From positions 310,001 through 374,000 of the forward strand of contig NZ_WQEG01000003.1 of NCBI RefSeq assembly GCF_013033515.1: a stretch of DNA of 64,000 nucleotides. The letters run 5' to 3'. The DNA is from Ruegeria sp. HKCCA6707 (lineage in GTDB: Bacteria > Pseudomonadota > Alphaproteobacteria > Rhodobacterales > Rhodobacteraceae). This document shows, in pieces, positions 34,050-43,205 of the stretch. Positions within the stretch are counted from its first letter, which is position 1, and the number at the start of each line of letters is the position of its first letter. Under the pieces are notes generated by a model. That model did no database searches and was not told where the DNA came from. It saw only the letters and a list, made by a program, of their open reading frames with translations. A program made the translations under genes and the position numbers.

Positions 34050-34334
34050 TTACTTCGCTGGTTCGGTTTTGTTCAGGACCTGAGCAATGGTGGCCTGCAC
34101 CACACGAACCTTGACGCCATCGGCAATTTCGACCTCAAGCTCTCCGTCATCCTTGACCTTGGCAACTTTGCCGATCAGCCCGCCTTGGGTCACAACCTGA
34201 TCCCCGCGCCGCAGAGCATCCACCATGGCCTTGTGCTCTTTCATCTTTTTCTGCTGCGGACGGATCAGCAGGAAATACATGATCCCGAAAATCAGGATCA
34301 GCGGGAGAAACTGGGCGATTGCGCCACCTTCCAT
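34050..34334 (-). CDS. yajC: Preprotein translocase subunit YajC
   Basis: 94-residue single-pass protein with the family core FLLIRPQQKKMKEH, DALRRGDQVVTQGGLIG and a basic-to-acidic C-terminal part. The ATG at 34334 (MEGGAIAQFL) has AAAGGAA upstream. First gene of the secDF unit and divergent from the mechanosensitive channel gene. Confidence 0.96.
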   Translation of the reverse strand: MEGGAIAQFLPLILIFGIMYFLLIRPQQKKMKEHKAMVDALRRGDQVVTQGGLIGKVAKVKDDGELEVEIADGVKVRVVQATIAQVLNKTEPAK

Positions 34335-34534
34335 GGGATATTCCTTTGTTCTGTGGATGCGGAGCTGTCCGCAAATTTGGCCGGAACCTATGCGTTGATC
34401 CGTGGCTTTGCAAGGTAAGGCGGCACTCTGGTGCGGCAACTCTTTTCGCGGTCTTCGCTTTGAAGAACGAACAAGCTCAGAAAACTGCTAGGAAAATATG
34501 CGGGTTTCGATATACTTTCCGCTCAGGAGATGCA

Positions 34535-36193
34535 ATGAGAAGCACTTATAACCCCTTCCGATTGCTTAGGCTTTTGATTTCGACCGTGGTTCTTTCAATC
34601 ATGGTTTCGACATCAATCTACGCACAAGAGGTGCCGCCGGAACTGCCCGAACCTGCAGACAGCGAAAGCGACAGTTTCAAGGCCCCGGTGATCATTGATG
34701 GGGATATGCTGTTTTTCTTGCGCGGCTCCAGCGCGCTGCCTGCGCCAGAACGGGCAGAGACGGTGCAAAACGCGATAATCCAAGTCGCCGAGGCGTCCGA
34801 CGACACGGACGTCGAAATCACTTTTGAAGACACAGAGTTAGGCACGCGCATCCTGGCCGATGGTGTTATGGTCTCGATCGTTACGGTAGCGGATGCCGAA
34901 CTGGACCAGATGGAATTGGATGTCCTGAGCTTTTTGCATGGGCAGGCCATCGAAGAAGCGATTACCACCTACCGCGCCAACCGGACCGACGAAGCCTTGG
35001 TTTCGGGCGCGATTGAAGCCGGTGTTTGGACCATCGGTTTTGCTGTCTTTGTGGTGGTCATCCTTTGGCTGCATAGACGCATTAGACGCCGCACGCTGAA
35101 AGTGGTGAAGCGCTATCTCAAGGATGTCGAGACCGCTACGGCCAAGAGCGTTCAGGCCGAAGCGATTGCTGCCCTGATCCGCTATGCTTTGAACTTTTTG
35201 CTGCTCATCATCTTCTTCCTGGGTTTTTACTATTACCTGACCTTTGTCCTTATGGCCTTTGCCGAGACAAGGTACCTTGCCCAGTTGCTGCTGACCTATT
35301 TGACCGAACCGGTTCTGCTGATATTCAAGGGCATTCTCAGTTACATTCCCAACCTGATCATGCTGGGGATTATTTCATGGATTACGTTGTACATTATCAA
35401 AGGCTTGCGAGTGTTTTTTGATGCGGTCGAAGCCGGCACGTTCGACCTGGGAGACTTCGAGAAACACTGGGTCAACCCGACCTTCAATATCGCACGAGTC
35501 GTCATCGTTTTGATCGCATTGGTTTTTGCGGTGCCCTATATACCCGGCTCGGATTCGGCAGCGTTCCAAGGACTGACCATTCTGGTTGGCGCGATGCTGT
35601 CGCTAGGTGCGAACTCGGTCGTGTCAAATATGTTGGCGGGCCTGTTTGTGATCTATCGCCGTTCAACCTCGATCGGTGACCGGATTCAGATCGGTGAACA
35701 TATTGGGGATGTGGTCGAAATCAAACTGATGGAGACACATCTGAAATCCATCAAGAATGAGCTGATCTCGATCCCGAACGGGCAGCTGATGAACTCGGAT
35801 GTGGTGAACTTTTCGAAAAAGACCGATGGCAGCGGGTTGTTGCTGCATACCACGGTTGGGATCGGCTACGAGGAACCGCCCGAGAAGGTCGAGGCGATGC
35901 TGGTTGAAGCCGCCAATCGCACCAAGGGTCTCAAGGCCAAGCCCGAACCCTTTGTATTGTGGACCGCGCTGGCGGATTACGCGATCAACTATCAGATCAA
36001 CGGCTATACCACGCGGGGCAGCATTATTCCCAAAATCAGATCAGATCTGCATCGTAACATTGTGGCCGTGTTCAATGAGAACAACGTTCAGATCATGACG
36101 CCTTCTTACATGGCGGACCCGCCCGAACCCAAGATACCGGCCGAAGAATGGGACGGTCATCTGGCACATCAGCAAGGAGTGCCAGACAGTTAG
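34535..36193 (+). CDS. MscS-family mechanosensitive channel with periplasmic N-terminal domain
   Basis: 552 residues. A signal peptide (ending SIYAQE) precedes a periplasmic domain of about 120 residues and then membrane segments (WTIGFAVFVVVILW, NFLLLIIFFLGFYYYL, NLIMLGIISWITLYI, VVIVLIALVFAVPYI). The pore-lining MscS core follows: GAMLSLGANSVVSNMLAG, RIQIGEHIGDVVEIKLMET and SIPNGQLMNSDVVNFS. It opens under membrane tension on osmotic downshift. AGGAGA precedes the ATG at 34535; a longer in-frame extension runs into yajC. Monocistronic. Confidence 0.9.
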   Translation: MRSTYNPFRLLRLLISTVVLSIMVSTSIYAQEVPPELPEPADSESDSFKAPVIIDGDMLFFLRGSSALPAPERAETVQNAIIQVAEASDDTDVEITFEDTELGTRILADGVMVSIVTVADAELDQMELDVLSFLHGQAIEEAITTYRANRTDEALVSGAIEAGVWTIGFAVFVVVILWLHRRIRRRTLKVVKRYLKDVETATAKSVQAEAIAALIRYALNFLLLIIFFLGFYYYLTFVLMAFAETRYLAQLLLTYLTEPVLLIFKGILSYIPNLIMLGIISWITLYIIKGLRVFFDAVEAGTFDLGDFEKHWVNPTFNIARVVIVLIALVFAVPYIPGSDSAAFQGLTILVGAMLSLGANSVVSNMLAGLFVIYRRSTSIGDRIQIGEHIGDVVEIKLMETHLKSIKNELISIPNGQLMNSDVVNFSKKTDGSGLLLHTTVGIGYEEPPEKVEAMLVEAANRTKGLKAKPEPFVLWTALADYAINYQINGYTTRGSIIPKIRSDLHRNIVAVFNENNVQIMTPSYMADPPEPKIPAEEWDGHLAHQQGVPDS

Positions 36194-36278
36194 CGCAATT
36201 TGGGCAACCAGTGCTACACCCTTGCAGCCATATGGTGCATAAGCAGCTTCAGTGATTCACCTATCAAGGATCTGAGAT

Positions 36279-37571
36279 ATGCACGACATCCGCGCCATTC
36301 GCGAAAACCCTGCCGCCTTCGACGCCGCCCTTGCGCGCCGTGGGGACGCGCCGGTGTCGTCAGATCTGTTGCGACTGGACGAGAGCCGCCGGGCCAAGAT
36401 CCTGGCAGCTGAAACCGCACAGGCTGAACAGAACAAGGCCAGCAAAGAGGTCGGCGCAGCCAAGGGTCGCGGAGATGAGGCCGAGTTTGAGCGGCTGCGC
36501 GCCTTGGTCGCCGAGAAGAAGGCCGAGATCGCTCGAATGCAGACCGAGGCCAAGGACCTTGATGCTCTGCTGACCGATCAACTTGCGCGCATTCCCAACC
36601 TGCCTGCCGATGACGTCCCGCAAGGGGCTGACGAAGACCACAATGTCGAGGTCAGCCGCTGGGGCACACCACGCGCGTTCGATTTCGAGCCAAAAGAGCA
36701 CTATGAAATCCCTGCCGTCGCTGCTGGCATGGATTTCGAAACAGCGGCCAAGACCAGCGGCAGCCGCTTTGTGAACCTGTCCAAAGGCGTCGCGCGGATT
36801 CACCGCGCGCTGTCTCAGTTCATGCTGGACACCCATATCGACAAGAACGGATTGACCGAAATGCAAGTTCCGGTTCTGGTCCGGGACGAGGCGATGTACG
36901 GCACCGACAAACTGCCGAAATTCGGCGAAGAGAGCTATCAAACCACCAATGGCTGGTGGTTGATCCCCACGTCCGAGGTTACCCTGACCTATTCGGTGGC
37001 GGGTGACATTCTGGACGAAGCCGCCCTGCCCATTCGCATGACCGCCCATACCGCCTGTTTCCGGTCCGAGGCTGGCAGCGCTGGTAAGGATACCGCCGGG
37101 ATGCTGCGCCAGCACCAGTTCGAAAAGGTCGAGATGGTCTCGATCACCCATCCGGACAAATCCGATGAGGAGCAGAAACGCATGCTGCGCTGCGCTGAGG
37201 ATTTGTTGGAGCAGTTGGGCATCCCCTATCGCACCGTTGTCCTGTGCACCGGGGATATGGGCTTTGGCGCGCGCCGGACCTTCGATATCGAAGCCTGGTT
37301 GCCCGGTCAGGACGCGTATCGCGAGATCAGCTCGGTCTCGACCACCGGCGCCTTTCAGGCCCGCCGCATGAACGCGCGTTTCCGCCCCGAAAGTGGTGGC
37401 AAGCCGGAATATGTTCACACGCTGAACGGCTCGGGCCTGGCCGTCGGCCGTTGCCTGATTGCGGTCTTGGAAAACGGTCAGAATGCAGACGGCACTGTCA
37501 CCCTGCCCGAAGTGCTTGCGCCCTATCTGGGTGGCAAACGTACTCTGACAGCGGACGGAACGCTGATATAA
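36279..37571 (+). CDS. serS: Seryl-tRNA synthetase
   Basis: 430-residue class II synthetase charging tRNA-Ser and tRNA-Sec. The N-terminal coiled-coil arm (about 25-105: IREN start, then [10 protein letters not shown] and [13 protein letters not shown]) is followed by the catalytic core. Motif 2 lies in [20 protein letters not shown] and motif 3 in [18 protein letters not shown]. Size and order are normal. It stands alone between the channel gene and the convergent HhH gene. Confidence 0.98.
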   Translation: MHDIRAIRENPAAFDAALARRGDAPVSSDLLRLDESRRAKILAAETAQAEQNKASKEVGAAKGRGDEAEFERLRALVAEKKAEIARMQTEAKDLDALLTDQLARIPNLPADDVPQGADEDHNVEVSRWGTPRAFDFEPKEHYEIPAVAAGMDFETAAKTSGSRFVNLSKGVARIHRALSQFMLDTHIDKNGLTEMQVPVLVRDEAMYGTDKLPKFGEESYQTTNGWWLIPTSEVTLTYSVAGDILDEAALPIRMTAHTACFRSEAGSAGKDTAGMLRQHQFEKVEMVSITHPDKSDEEQKRMLRCAEDLLEQLGIPYRTVVLCTGDMGFGARRTFDIEAWLPGQDAYREISSVSTTGAFQARRMNARFRPESGGKPEYVHTLNGSGLAVGRCLIAVLENGQNADGTVTLPEVLAPYLGGKRTLTADGTLI

Positions 37572-37602
37572 GAAAACCGGCGCGTCGGCAGACGAACCGG
37601 TT
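37572..37602 (-). terminator. Terminator between serS and the HhH protein gene
   Basis: AACCGG and CCGGTT pair around an inner CGTC/GACG stem with a 4-base loop. On the minus strand the stem is followed by TTTTC, so it best serves the leftward gene; the same stem may also stop serS transcripts. Confidence 0.6.
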
Positions 37603-37625
37603 CCGATACAACGGGCGAGGAAGGT

Positions 37626-38186
37626 TTACTTCTTCGCCTTTTTCTTATCCTTTTTCTTATCCGATTTTTTCTTGTCCTTCGATTTGGACTTTTTGTCCTT
37701 CTTGGACTTTTCCTTCACCTTCTCTTTGGCTTTCTTGAAGGCGGTTTCGATCTCGGATTTCTTTTTGGCGGCTTTTTCGGCCTTGGCTTTGGCCTTGGCC
37801 TTTTTCTTGGCCTTCGCCTCGGCAGCAGCCTTTTCTGCTGCAGCTTTTTCTGCCGCTGCCTTTTCTTCCGCTGCTTTCTGCTCGGCCGCTTTCTTTTCCG
37901 CCGCCGCCTTTTTGGCAGCAGCAGTGGACCGGCGCGTCGCCGATCTGGTCGCGGGTTTGCGTGCAGCGGGCTTGCGCGTGGCCGGTGCCTTGGCCACCGG
38001 TTTCGTCTGACCCGCCTGTTTCGCAGCCGCGATCAGAGCAACCGCACGCGCGGAACCGATACGTGGAACCTTCAGCAGATCCTCAGGTGTGGCCTTGGCC
38101 AGGTCTTCGGCCGTCTTGAAACCGGCACCACTCAAAGCCTGAGCCAATGCTGACCCCACTCCGCGCACCTCGGTAACTGCTGTCAT
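37626..38186 (-). CDS. Helix-hairpin-helix protein with lysine/alanine-rich histone-like tail
   Basis: 186 residues. Residues 1 to about 55 carry a helix-hairpin-helix fold (EVRGVGSALAQAL, LLKVPRIGSARAVALI) of the kind that binds DNA backbone or nucleoid proteins. Residues about 60-186 are almost purely Ala, Lys, Glu, Pro and Arg, with AAEKAAAEKAAAE repeats and a terminal run of KKKSDKKKDKKKAKK. The tail resembles eukaryotic histone H1. The likely role is nonspecific nucleic-acid binding, though no function is known. The ATG at 38186 has GAGAGGA upstream. Confidence 0.75.
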   Translation of the reverse strand: MTAVTEVRGVGSALAQALSGAGFKTAEDLAKATPEDLLKVPRIGSARAVALIAAAKQAGQTKPVAKAPATRKPAARKPATRSATRRSTAAAKKAAAEKKAAEQKAAEEKAAAEKAAAEKAAAEAKAKKKAKAKAKAEKAAKKKSEIETAFKKAKEKVKEKSKKDKKSKSKDKKKSDKKKDKKKAKK

Positions 38187-38275
38187 TGTTGGTCCTCTCA
38201 CTAACGTCTCAGGAAACGGTATATACACAGCATATACACCTACGCAAGCCTATGCCTTGAACAGAAGTTTCGCTG

Positions 38276-39262
38276 CTAACTGCTCTGCGCCAACCTGATG
38301 TCTGAGTCGGGCTTTGGAAACGGCACCAGGCGTTTGGCATCCTCATCCCAAAGTTTCAGGTTCAAAGCCGCCACCGCCTCGGGGAATTTGATCCGCCGCG
38401 GGGTGTACTCTTCGGGCAGGTTATAGTGGCAGGCCCGCAACCGGTAGGATGGGATGCGCGCGTTGAAATGGTGGATGTCATGCAGCGTGATACACGCCAC
38501 CGCATTGTCGAACCACCACCCGAAATCCAGCGCGGACGAGCCTTGAAGCGCTGCAATTTTCGGATCCAATTCGGGTCTACGGTCCCAATAGGTGTCTTCG
38601 AAATTGTGTTGCAGATACACCAGAAAGACGCCCAGCATCCCGCCCACAAAGGAAAAGACCAGCCAGACCAGCACACCGGTCGCTCCGGCGATCAGATAGA
38701 GCAGCCCAAGGAAAACCACGATGGACAGGTTGTGCAGAATAACTCCGGTCACACCAAAGCGCAGCGTGTTCTTGGGCCAGCGATAACGAATGAAATAGGT
38801 GAACAGAGCGCCCACCGGCACAAGGATGAACGGATTGCGATAAAGCCTGTAAAACAGGCGCGTTTTCCAGTCGGCTGCGTTCCATTCCCGCAAGGTCATG
38901 GTGTGGATTTCACCGGTTTCGCGATGCTCCAGGTTGCCGATGCCCGAATGATGCAGGTTATGGTTCTGCTTCATCACCTCAAAGGGGGCAAAGGTGAAGG
39001 GCGACAAACCATGCCCGGCCCATTCATTTTGCGCGCGTGTTTCGAACAGGGAATGATGGCCGCAATCATGCTGAAGCACATAGAGACGCACAGCGGAAAA
39101 GGCAAAGACGATGCCTGCGGGCAGCATGATGTACCACTGGTGAACATAGGCGATCGCCAGCGCCAGCGACGCGAAATACACCGCAAAGGTTCCAAAATAG
39201 CTCAACGCAGCCAGTCGATTGTCCTGCACCGCATATTGTCTTGTGTATTCTCTCAGATCCAT
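38276..39262 (-). CDS. Membrane fatty acid desaturase
   Basis: 328-residue di-iron membrane desaturase with the three histidine boxes HDCGHH, HNLHH and HDIHH, plus a further His in the C-terminal part, and four or more hydrophobic segments. It inserts a double bond in an acyl chain or related lipid; regiospecificity is unknown. I chose the ATG at 39262 (MDLREYTRQ) because AGGA lies about 10 bases upstream; the longer in-frame TTG start at 39304 has none. Monocistronic. Confidence 0.88.
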   Translation of the reverse strand: MDLREYTRQYAVQDNRLAALSYFGTFAVYFASLALAIAYVHQWYIMLPAGIVFAFSAVRLYVLQHDCGHHSLFETRAQNEWAGHGLSPFTFAPFEVMKQNHNLHHSGIGNLEHRETGEIHTMTLREWNAADWKTRLFYRLYRNPFILVPVGALFTYFIRYRWPKNTLRFGVTGVILHNLSIVVFLGLLYLIAGATGVLVWLVFSFVGGMLGVFLVYLQHNFEDTYWDRRPELDPKIAALQGSSALDFGWWFDNAVACITLHDIHHFNARIPSYRLRACHYNLPEEYTPRRIKFPEAVAALNLKLWDEDAKRLVPFPKPDSDIRLAQSS

Positions 39263-39428
39263 CCAGTCCTGTCCCCACAGTGGCCCGGCCAATTCACCTT
39301 TCAAACTAGATGCGGTTGACCCGCAGACAAGCAGCTTGCACGCAAAACGGGAGGCGCGCAGGTTAAGGGTATCGCGATGACACTAGCCTGTCACGCCCTG
39401 AGAACAAAAATGCTGAAAATTGGCGCGG

Positions 39429-40892
39429 TTACGCCCGTCCTTTCAGATGCTTGGCCAGTGCGCCGGCATTTTTCTTGCGCCGGCCCTTATAGGGGTTCTT
39501 GTCGCCCTGCCCGCGCAGCGTCAGGCGGATCGGAGTTCCGGGCATATCGAAATCTTCACGAAGCCCGTTGACCAGATAACGGCTATAGCTTTCGGGCATC
39601 TTGTCCGGGTGCGAGCACATGACAACAAAACCCGGCGGCCGTGTCTTGGCCTGGGTCATATAGCGCAGTTTGATACGGCGGCCCTGAGGGGCCGGTGGCG
39701 GGTGTTGCTCCAGCATCGCCGTCAGCCAGCGGTTCAGCGCAGCGGTTGGCACACGACGGTTCCAGACGTCATGGGCGCGCAGGATCGCGGCGCGCAGACG
39801 CTCTAGCCCCCGACCCGTCTTGGCTGATACGGTGATCAGGGGGGCGCCGCGCAGCTGCGGCAACAGACGTTCGAAGGATTCTTTCAGATCACGCAGTTTC
39901 TCCTGCTTGTTATCCTCAACGTCCCATTTGTTCACGGCCACCACAACGGCACGGCCCTCGCGCTCGGCCAGATCGGCAATGCGCAAGTCCTGCTGTTCGA
40001 ACGGAATGGCCGCGTCCAGCAGAACCACCACAACTTCGGCAAATTTCACCGCGCGCAGCCCGTCCGAGACCGAGAGCTTCTCAAGTTTCTCCTGCACCTT
40101 GGCCTTTTTGCGCATTCCGGCGGTGTCGAAAATCCGCATTGGCGTGCTGCCGCCATCCGGGTCAGCCCAGTCGACGCGCAAGCTGATCGCGTCGCGGGTA
40201 ATCCCGGCCTCGGGGCCCGTCAGCAGGCGATCTTCGCCGATGATCTTGTTGATCAGCGTCGATTTGCCTGCGTTCGGGCGGCCCACCACGGCCACTTGCA
40301 ATGGCTTGGCGTCCGAGATCAGCGGCGCATCGCCCTCACCATCTTCGTCCAGCTCGATATCGGTTTCCGGTGTGTCGTCCTGCGCCGTCTCGGCCGCTGC
40401 ATCGGCCAAAGGCATCAGCTGCGCATAGAGGTCGGTCATCCCTTCGCCATGTTCGCCCGACAGGCGCACAGGTTCTCCAAGCCCAAGGTTATAGGCTTCA
40501 AGCACACCGGCATCTGCCGCCGACCCTTCGGCCTTATTGGCCGCCAGGATCACATGCTTGGCGCGTTTGCGCAGGATTTCGGCGAACATCTCGTCGGTTG
40601 GGGTCAGACCGGAGCGCGCATCGATCATGAACAGGCAGACATCAGCCATATCAACCGCACGTTCGGTCAGGCGGCGCATCCGGCCTTGCAGGCTGTCATC
40701 GGTTGCATCCTCAAGCCCGGCGGTATCAATCACGGTAAAGCGCAGATCGCCCAGACGGCCTTCGCCTTCGCGCAGGTCGCGCGTCACGCCAGGCTGGTCG
40801 TCGACCAAGGCCAGACGTTTGCCCACAAGGCGGTTGAACAAGGTGGATTTGCCCACATTCGGGCGCCCCACGATGGCGAGGGTCAGCGACAT
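39429..40892 (-). CDS. der: Ribosome assembly GTPase Der (EngA)
   Basis: Double-GTPase needed for 50S maturation; 487 residues. G1 motifs are GRPNVGKST (first domain) and GRPNAGKST (second), with NKAE-type and NKWD specificity motifs and a C-terminal KH-like domain ([18 protein letters not shown]). The ATG at 40892 (MSLTLAIVG) is the standard start. It is last in the yfgM-bamB-der unit, an order also seen in E. coli. Confidence 0.98.
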   Translation of the reverse strand: MSLTLAIVGRPNVGKSTLFNRLVGKRLALVDDQPGVTRDLREGEGRLGDLRFTVIDTAGLEDATDDSLQGRMRRLTERAVDMADVCLFMIDARSGLTPTDEMFAEILRKRAKHVILAANKAEGSAADAGVLEAYNLGLGEPVRLSGEHGEGMTDLYAQLMPLADAAAETAQDDTPETDIELDEDGEGDAPLISDAKPLQVAVVGRPNAGKSTLINKIIGEDRLLTGPEAGITRDAISLRVDWADPDGGSTPMRIFDTAGMRKKAKVQEKLEKLSVSDGLRAVKFAEVVVVLLDAAIPFEQQDLRIADLAEREGRAVVVAVNKWDVEDNKQEKLRDLKESFERLLPQLRGAPLITVSAKTGRGLERLRAAILRAHDVWNRRVPTAALNRWLTAMLEQHPPPAPQGRRIKLRYMTQAKTRPPGFVVMCSHPDKMPESYSRYLVNGLREDFDMPGTPIRLTLRGQGDKNPYKGRRKKNAGALAKHLKGRA

Positions 40893-40941
40893 GATACTCA
40901 ACTTTCAAGACTCAAGATGCGCCCTTTAGCGCATCTTGCGG

Positions 40942-42264
40942 TCAACGGAAAGCGTGTAGATCACCCTTGGTCGACACGACATAGAGCGTCTGCCCCGCCA
41001 CAACCGGCGCGGTGGTTGCCCCACCCGGCACCTCGACCTGATGCACAAGCGCTCCGTCAACCGGGTTGAAGAACCGCAAAAAACCATCGTTTGAGGCAAT
41101 CACGATACGGCCACCGGCCAGGATCGGGCCATAATGGGCCACAATCGGACCACGCCGACCGGGCTTGTCCTTGATAAAACCCGGCAAGTCCTGTGCCCAC
41201 ACGATCGAACCGTCCGCCGCGTCAAGACGCACCAACTGGCTGCGGTCACTGATCAGGAATATGCTGTTGCCCGCAGGCCAGACGGTATCAACAGCCCCTT
41301 CCAGCGCGGTCCAGTTCCGCTCACCCGTGGCGCCGTCTAACGCGACAGTCCGGCCAGAGTGGTTACCGATATAGACAGTGTTGCCAACAACCATCGGCCC
41401 GCCGGTTACATCGACGATCAGCGCCGCAGCGCGTCCGCGCCGCCCGCCTGCAACCGATGCGTTCCAGCGGCGAATACCACCCCGGCGGAACGCGGCTGCG
41501 ATGTCGCCCGAGCCAAAGGCAAAGACAGCCAGATCAGAGGCGAGCACCGGAGCAGGCGCACCCAGCACATTGCCCACGCTGGGTGTACCCTGAATCTGCC
41601 AGGCGATGCGCCCGTCTTTGGTATCGACCACCCAAGCGGTTTCATCGCCTGCAACAACATAGAGCAACCCATCGCTGACCAGCGGCGCTCCGCTGCCGGT
41701 CGCGTTCAGGCGTTTCTGCCAGCGGATCGCACCGGATTGCGCATCAATTGCCGTGAGACGACCAAACCCGGACGAGACATAGAGCACACCATTTGCATAG
41801 GCCATGCCGCCGCCCGTGGCGTCGCCCTCTTTCTCGCTGGCCGGGATCAGACCGGTCTGCCAGGCAACCTGCCCTTGCGCATTCACCGCCGAGACGGTCG
41901 CGCCCGAATCCAGCGTATAGATCAGCTCCCCAGCAACAACCGGGTCCGCTGTGATCCGCTCTTTTCGGCTATCCCCTTTGCCAATCGAGGCCGACCAGAT
42001 CCGTTGAGGCGCAGAACTGAGCGCGGCATGAGTGGTGCGGAATGCCTGAGTGCCCGGGCTTTGTGCCCAACTCGCATTGTTGGTCTGGGCCGGAAGGCTG
42101 ATCGGGCTGGCCCCGGAAATGGCTATCGTTTCGTTGTCGATGACGGGCCGAATATCCTCACGCGGGCCGGGCAGAATGATTTCGGGTTCTTCACAGGCGC
42201 TCAGCACCGTCAGGGCCAGCGCCGCAGTCGCGAGGCCGAAGCGTGGGAAAAGTCGTGTTACCAT
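40942..42264 (-). CDS. bamB: BamB-like outer-membrane assembly lipoprotein (PQQ-type beta propeller)
   Basis: 440 residues with a lipoprotein signal (lipobox LSAC). An eight-bladed WD/PQQ-like propeller follows with repeated blade motifs such as AIDAQSGAIRWQKRL, VVDTKDGRIAWQIQG and ALDGATGERNWTALEG. Position between yfgM and der supports BamB, the BAM-complex scaffold lipoprotein. It is longer than E. coli BamB (392), mainly at the N-terminus. Confidence 0.9.
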   Translation of the reverse strand: MVTRLFPRFGLATAALALTVLSACEEPEIILPGPREDIRPVIDNETIAISGASPISLPAQTNNASWAQSPGTQAFRTTHAALSSAPQRIWSASIGKGDSRKERITADPVVAGELIYTLDSGATVSAVNAQGQVAWQTGLIPASEKEGDATGGGMAYANGVLYVSSGFGRLTAIDAQSGAIRWQKRLNATGSGAPLVSDGLLYVVAGDETAWVVDTKDGRIAWQIQGTPSVGNVLGAPAPVLASDLAVFAFGSGDIAAAFRRGGIRRWNASVAGGRRGRAAALIVDVTGGPMVVGNTVYIGNHSGRTVALDGATGERNWTALEGAVDTVWPAGNSIFLISDRSQLVRLDAADGSIVWAQDLPGFIKDKPGRRGPIVAHYGPILAGGRIVIASNDGFLRFFNPVDGALVHQVEVPGGATTAPVVAGQTLYVVSTKGDLHAFR

Positions 42265-42306
42265 GTGTCTTTGAACCCGCCTGTCATTTCTTCCTCTGAT
42301 CGCCGG

Positions 42307-42978
42307 TTAGCCCTGCGGGGCCACAACCGGCTCGGGCTCGCCCCCCAAGGCGACAATCATCTGCGCCGCGCGCTGTTGCAAGCTGGTGCTGGCTTCGGCG
42401 TCCTGACGCAGGGTTTGTAGACGATCCAGAGCAGCTTGGGTATTGCCCTCAGCCACATCTATCAGAGCTATCTGTTCTTCGGCCAACAGCCGCAACGGCG
42501 CACCTGGCGCGGTCAATGCTTCGAATTGTTGCCGGCGATCCGCCGCAGGCAGGCTTTCCGATTGAAGCAACAGCGCTTTGAAAGTGGCCATTGCGCGGTA
42601 GATTTCCGGCAGGTCGCCCTGAACGGCGACCGCGTTCAGGTTGGCGACCGCTTCGTCAAGATTGCCGTTTTGAACCTGCGACTCGGCCAGAAGCATCTTC
42701 AAGATTGCGTCTTCTCCGGGTGTCTCTGTGACCACGGCTTGAAGGCTGTTGGCGCGCTCGGCCGAGTTGTTTTGCTGCAACGCGGCCAAAATGGAGTCGC
42801 CCAGCGCCTCAGCTTGTGCCGCTTTGCTGGCTTTGCGGTATTCATTGAAGGCGGCCCCACCAACGATGGCCACAACTGCGACCACGCCGACCCAGCCCCA
42901 TCGCCGAAGCAGCAGATACATGCGGTCGCGGCGCACCTCTTCGGTGACCTCATCAATGAAACTGTCGACGTCGCTCAT
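42307..42978 (-). CDS. YfgM-like TPR membrane protein
   Basis: 223 residues. The acidic N-terminus (SFIDEVTEEVRRDR) is followed by one membrane segment (GWVGVVAVVAIVGGAAF) and a periplasmic TPR-like region (NSAERANSLQAVV, GNLDEAVANLNAV, NTQAALDRLQTL). YfgM is an ancillary subunit of the SecYEG translocon and precedes bamB and der in E. coli; the same order here supports the call. Divergent from the RND operon. Confidence 0.88.
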   Translation of the reverse strand: MSDVDSFIDEVTEEVRRDRMYLLLRRWGWVGVVAVVAIVGGAAFNEYRKASKAAQAEALGDSILAALQQNNSAERANSLQAVVTETPGEDAILKMLLAESQVQNGNLDEAVANLNAVAVQGDLPEIYRAMATFKALLLQSESLPAADRRQQFEALTAPGAPLRLLAEEQIALIDVAEGNTQAALDRLQTLRQDAEASTSLQQRAAQMIVALGGEPEPVVAPQG

Positions 42979-43098
42979 CCCCGCCCCCAGGCTGTATTTC
43001 TCGATTTCCTAGCGCCATGTCATACCCCGGTGCTTTGGGCAAGCCAAGGGTCGGTTTCCTCACATTTCCCCCTATAGCCGCAGGGCTTGCTAAAAAAA

Positions 43099-43126
43099 CT
43101 AAACCGAACTATTCAGTTCAGTATGG
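43099..43126. promoter_or_regulatory. Imperfect 28-bp palindrome upstream of the RND operon
   Basis: Core arms GAACT (43106-43110) and AGTTC (43115-43119) with a 4-base centre, flanked by further symmetric positions giving about 28 bp. Its size and position, 80 bases before the pump operon, suit a TetR-type repressor, but no regulator gene lies beside it. Confidence 0.5.
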
Positions 43127-43205
43127 ACAAATTGGGATTCTGACCCCACTTCATGGCATACTGAGTCTTTGGTTTTTCCGGCTGTAGATGTTAAAGAGGC
43201 TTCAC

